Positions 6,389 to 7,347 of a DNA stretch of 7,347 nt are shown here, in pieces. This DNA is from Bacillota bacterium. Lineage in GTDB: Bacteria > Bacillota > Clostridia > Lachnospirales > Lachnospiraceae. The stretch lies in assembly GCA_023408815.1 (NCBI GenBank), contig JAEYJO010000016.1, positions 1 through 7,347 on the forward strand. The letters run 5' to 3'. The notes below the pieces were generated by a model. It was not told the DNA's origin. It was given only the letters and a program-made list of their open reading frames with translations, and did no database searches. Within the stretch, counting starts at the first letter, position 1. Each line of letters opens with the position of its first letter. Both the position numbers and the translations under genes were made by a program.

Positions 6389-6853
6389 TTATACCATGTT
6401 TTTCATGAGGTTTACCATTTCGATGGCTCCCACAGCACAGTCAAATCCTTTATTGCCGGCCTTTGTTCCGGCTCTTTCTATTGCCTGCTCGATATTTTCA
6501 GTGGTAAGTACGCCAAACATTACCGGAATACCGCTGCTCAGTGAAGCGCTGGCGATTCCTTTGGAAACCTCGCTGCATACATAATCATAATGCGATGTGC
6601 TTCCTCGAATAACTGCTCCCAAACAAATTACCGCATCATATTTCCCGCTGTTGGCCATAGACGCAGCCACCAACGGAATCTCAAAGGCTCCCGGTACCCA
6701 CGCCACTTCTATATCCTCCTCTTTCACCTCGTGCCGAAGCAACCCGTCCACCGCACCGCCAAGCAGCTTCGCAGTAATAAACTCATTAAACCGAGCCGCC
6801 ACAATTCCAATTCTGATACCTCTCGCTACTAACTGCCCTTCATAAGTCTTCAT
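6389..6853 (-). CDS. ribH: 6,7-dimethyl-8-ribityllumazine synthase
   Basis: Lumazine synthase condenses 5-amino-6-ribitylaminouracil with 3,4-dihydroxy-2-butanone 4-phosphate in the penultimate step of riboflavin synthesis. The 154-residue length is normal. Signature blocks are RFNEFIT (21-27), VPGAFEIP (53-60), GAVIRGSTSHYDYV (79-92) with the expected proton-donor His88, GVLTTENIEQA (114-124) and RAGTKAGNKG (127-136). The ATG at 6853 has AGGAG nine bases upstream; a GTG at 6859 is only three bases from that site and so is unlikely. No other rib gene is visible in the window; it stands alone behind a long non-coding leader and converges on the sugar operon. Known assembly is a 60-subunit icosahedral shell in many bacteria or pentamers in others; the sequence here does not decide which. 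Confidence 0.97.
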   Translation of the reverse strand: MKTYEGQLVARGIRIGIVAARFNEFITAKLLGGAVDGLLRHEVKEEDIEVAWVPGAFEIPLVAASMANSGKYDAVICLGAVIRGSTSHYDYVCSEVSKGIASASLSSGIPVMFGVLTTENIEQAIERAGTKAGNKGFDCAVGAIEMVNLMKNMV

Positions 6854-7223
6854 AATCACATTCTCCTATTTTTGCTTTTTATTTTTTCTATTTCTTACTT
6901 TAATTTTTCTATTGTCTTGTTCTATATCTGTGCCATTTTATCCTATCATCATCCATATTAGTAGTTTATCACCGAAGTAATTCACCCCCTATTGCCTCTC
7001 CCTGAGTTCTTACTCCATTTTTTTTATATTTCTATTTTTTTATTTCTTTTATCTTTTCTTCTTTTTATTTTTTTATCTTTTATCTCTTTCTCCTCCCTCA
7101 CATTTTAATTTTAAATAAAAACCACACCTGAGAAATTCGTAACCTTGCCGGGCCTTTCTTCGGCGGATTGGGGGGCTGGTCCGTCAGTGAGCGGCTTGCA
7201 TTTTCTTAATGAAAACTCCGACA
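6854..7223 (-). other. Non-coding leader of ribH and 3' exon of the group II intron
   Basis: These 370 bases hold no supportable gene. Read towards ribH they contain, in order: a GC-richer segment (7126-7223) that is the intron's 3' exon, a purine-rich tract with an imperfect repeat (7031-7085), a cUUCGg-capped five-pair hairpin (6969-6982), and an A-rich run to the ribH ribosome binding site. I found no convincing sigma-A promoter; ribH may be transcribed from further upstream. Possible riboswitch-like remnants are discussed in the findings. Confidence 0.6.
7031..7085 (-). repeat. Imperfect direct repeat in a purine-rich tract
   Basis: The segments 7031-7054 and 7064-7085 are the same sequence apart from one substitution and a two-base indel, at a period of about 33 bases. 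On the minus strand both are almost pure A/G with scattered T. Low complexity makes some similarity expected, so the repeat may be polymerase slippage. Confidence 0.45.
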
Positions 7224-7260
7224 ATCGAGTAGGAGGCGGTGATTAACCGCCGTCCTCTCA

Positions 7261-7294
7261 CAGCACCGTGCGTACCGTTCGGTACACGGCGCTT
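7261..7294 (-). ncRNA. Group II intron domain V (catalytic hairpin)
   Basis: This is a 34-base hairpin at the conserved position between the maturase stop and domain VI. Its strands AGCGCCGT and ACGGTGCT pair through a G-U wobble, with a GC bulge and the tip GTACC-GAAC-GGTAC. The wobble and two-base bulge are hallmarks of this domain. The loop is GAAC rather than a strict GNRA. Confidence 0.8.
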
Positions 7295-7347
7295 TCAGTA
7301 GTTGATGTGCACAGACTGATATGCAGTGGCTAAGTCATAGAAACCAT
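7295..7347 (-). CDS. Group II intron reverse transcriptase/maturase, C-terminal end
   Basis: Only the last 16 residues and the TGA stop (7295-7297) are in the window: GFYDLATAYQSVHINY. I recognise this as the usual C-terminus of intron-encoded LtrA-type proteins, and the placement directly against domain V supports it strongly. These proteins combine reverse transcriptase, RNA-splicing (maturase) and sometimes endonuclease activity; none of those domains can be seen here. Whether the full gene is intact cannot be judged from this fragment. Confidence 0.75.
   Translation of the reverse strand, partial: GFYDLATAYQSVHINY

Larger units (their letters stand above)
7224..7347 (-). mobile_element. 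Group II intron, 3' end (partial)
   Basis: The intron reads leftwards and its 5' part lies beyond the window. Immediately after the maturase stop is domain V (7261-7294): an eight-pair lower stem including one G-U pair, a two-base GC bulge and a five-pair upper stem with a GAAC loop. Domain VI (7227-7259) is a hairpin with a six-pair GGCGGT/ACCGCC tip and lower helices that leave a single adenosine, at 7230, bulged. The 3' end GAT places the splice site after 7224, with the bulged A seven bases from the end, the normal lariat branch-point geometry. The host site is non-coding DNA 370 bases upstream of ribH, in the same orientation. The structural class is not assigned. Confidence 0.85.

Noticed and set aside
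6590..6845. Plus-strand frames opposite ribH.
   Set aside because: They are reverse-strand readings of a highly conserved lumazine synthase with no independent support.
1..7347. CRISPR arrays, tRNA or rRNA genes, insertion sequences with transposase.
   Set aside because: I saw no regularly spaced repeats, no cloverleaf or rRNA signature and no transposase coding sequence; the only mobile element evident is the intron end.

Overview
The window looks like a chromosomal accessory segment from an anaerobic Firmicute, most likely a Clostridia/Lachnospiraceae-type genome. The grounds are strong AGGAG-type ribosome binding sites, AT-rich intergenic DNA, a DUF6273 protein of a kind familiar from that group, and a ROK-regulated polyol/sugar locus. 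This assignment is inferred from style and gene families, not from a marker gene.

Left part (1-1800), all on the minus strand: the N-terminal 96 residues of a GntR/HutC-type repressor running off the left edge, with a good promoter; a DUF6273 protein whose C-terminal third looks like a variable display domain; and a small conserved DUF2200 protein. The terminator of the next gene separates this block from the sugar locus.

Centre (1830-6352): a divergent carbohydrate-catabolism locus. A PfkB-family kinase is transcribed leftwards. A ROK-family repressor, a zinc-dependent medium-chain polyol dehydrogenase and a short-chain dehydrogenase of the sorbose/mannitol/arabinitol reductase type are transcribed rightwards. 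The two dehydrogenases form a tight pair with their own strong promoter, followed by an interrupted palindrome that could be the ROK operator, and end at a clear Rho-independent terminator. A reasonable reading is polyol oxidation to a ketose (dehydrogenases), ketose phosphorylation (PfkB) and induction by the sugar through the ROK protein. The substrate cannot be read from the sequence and no transporter is present.

Right part (6353-7347), minus strand: an isolated lumazine synthase gene (ribH) facing the sugar operon, preceded by 370 bases of non-coding DNA. This contains a UUCG hairpin inside sequence faintly resembling an FMN riboswitch, a purine-rich imperfect repeat, and the 3' exon of a group II intron. 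The intron's 3' end is visible at the right edge: the last 16 residues and stop of its maturase, domain V, domain VI with a bulged branch-point A, and an AT 3' terminus. The rest of the intron lies beyond the window.

The observations most worth following are the DUF6273 protein as a possible hypervariable (diversity-generating-retroelement-like) target, the group II intron upstream of ribH, and the uncharacterised kinase/dehydrogenase pathway.
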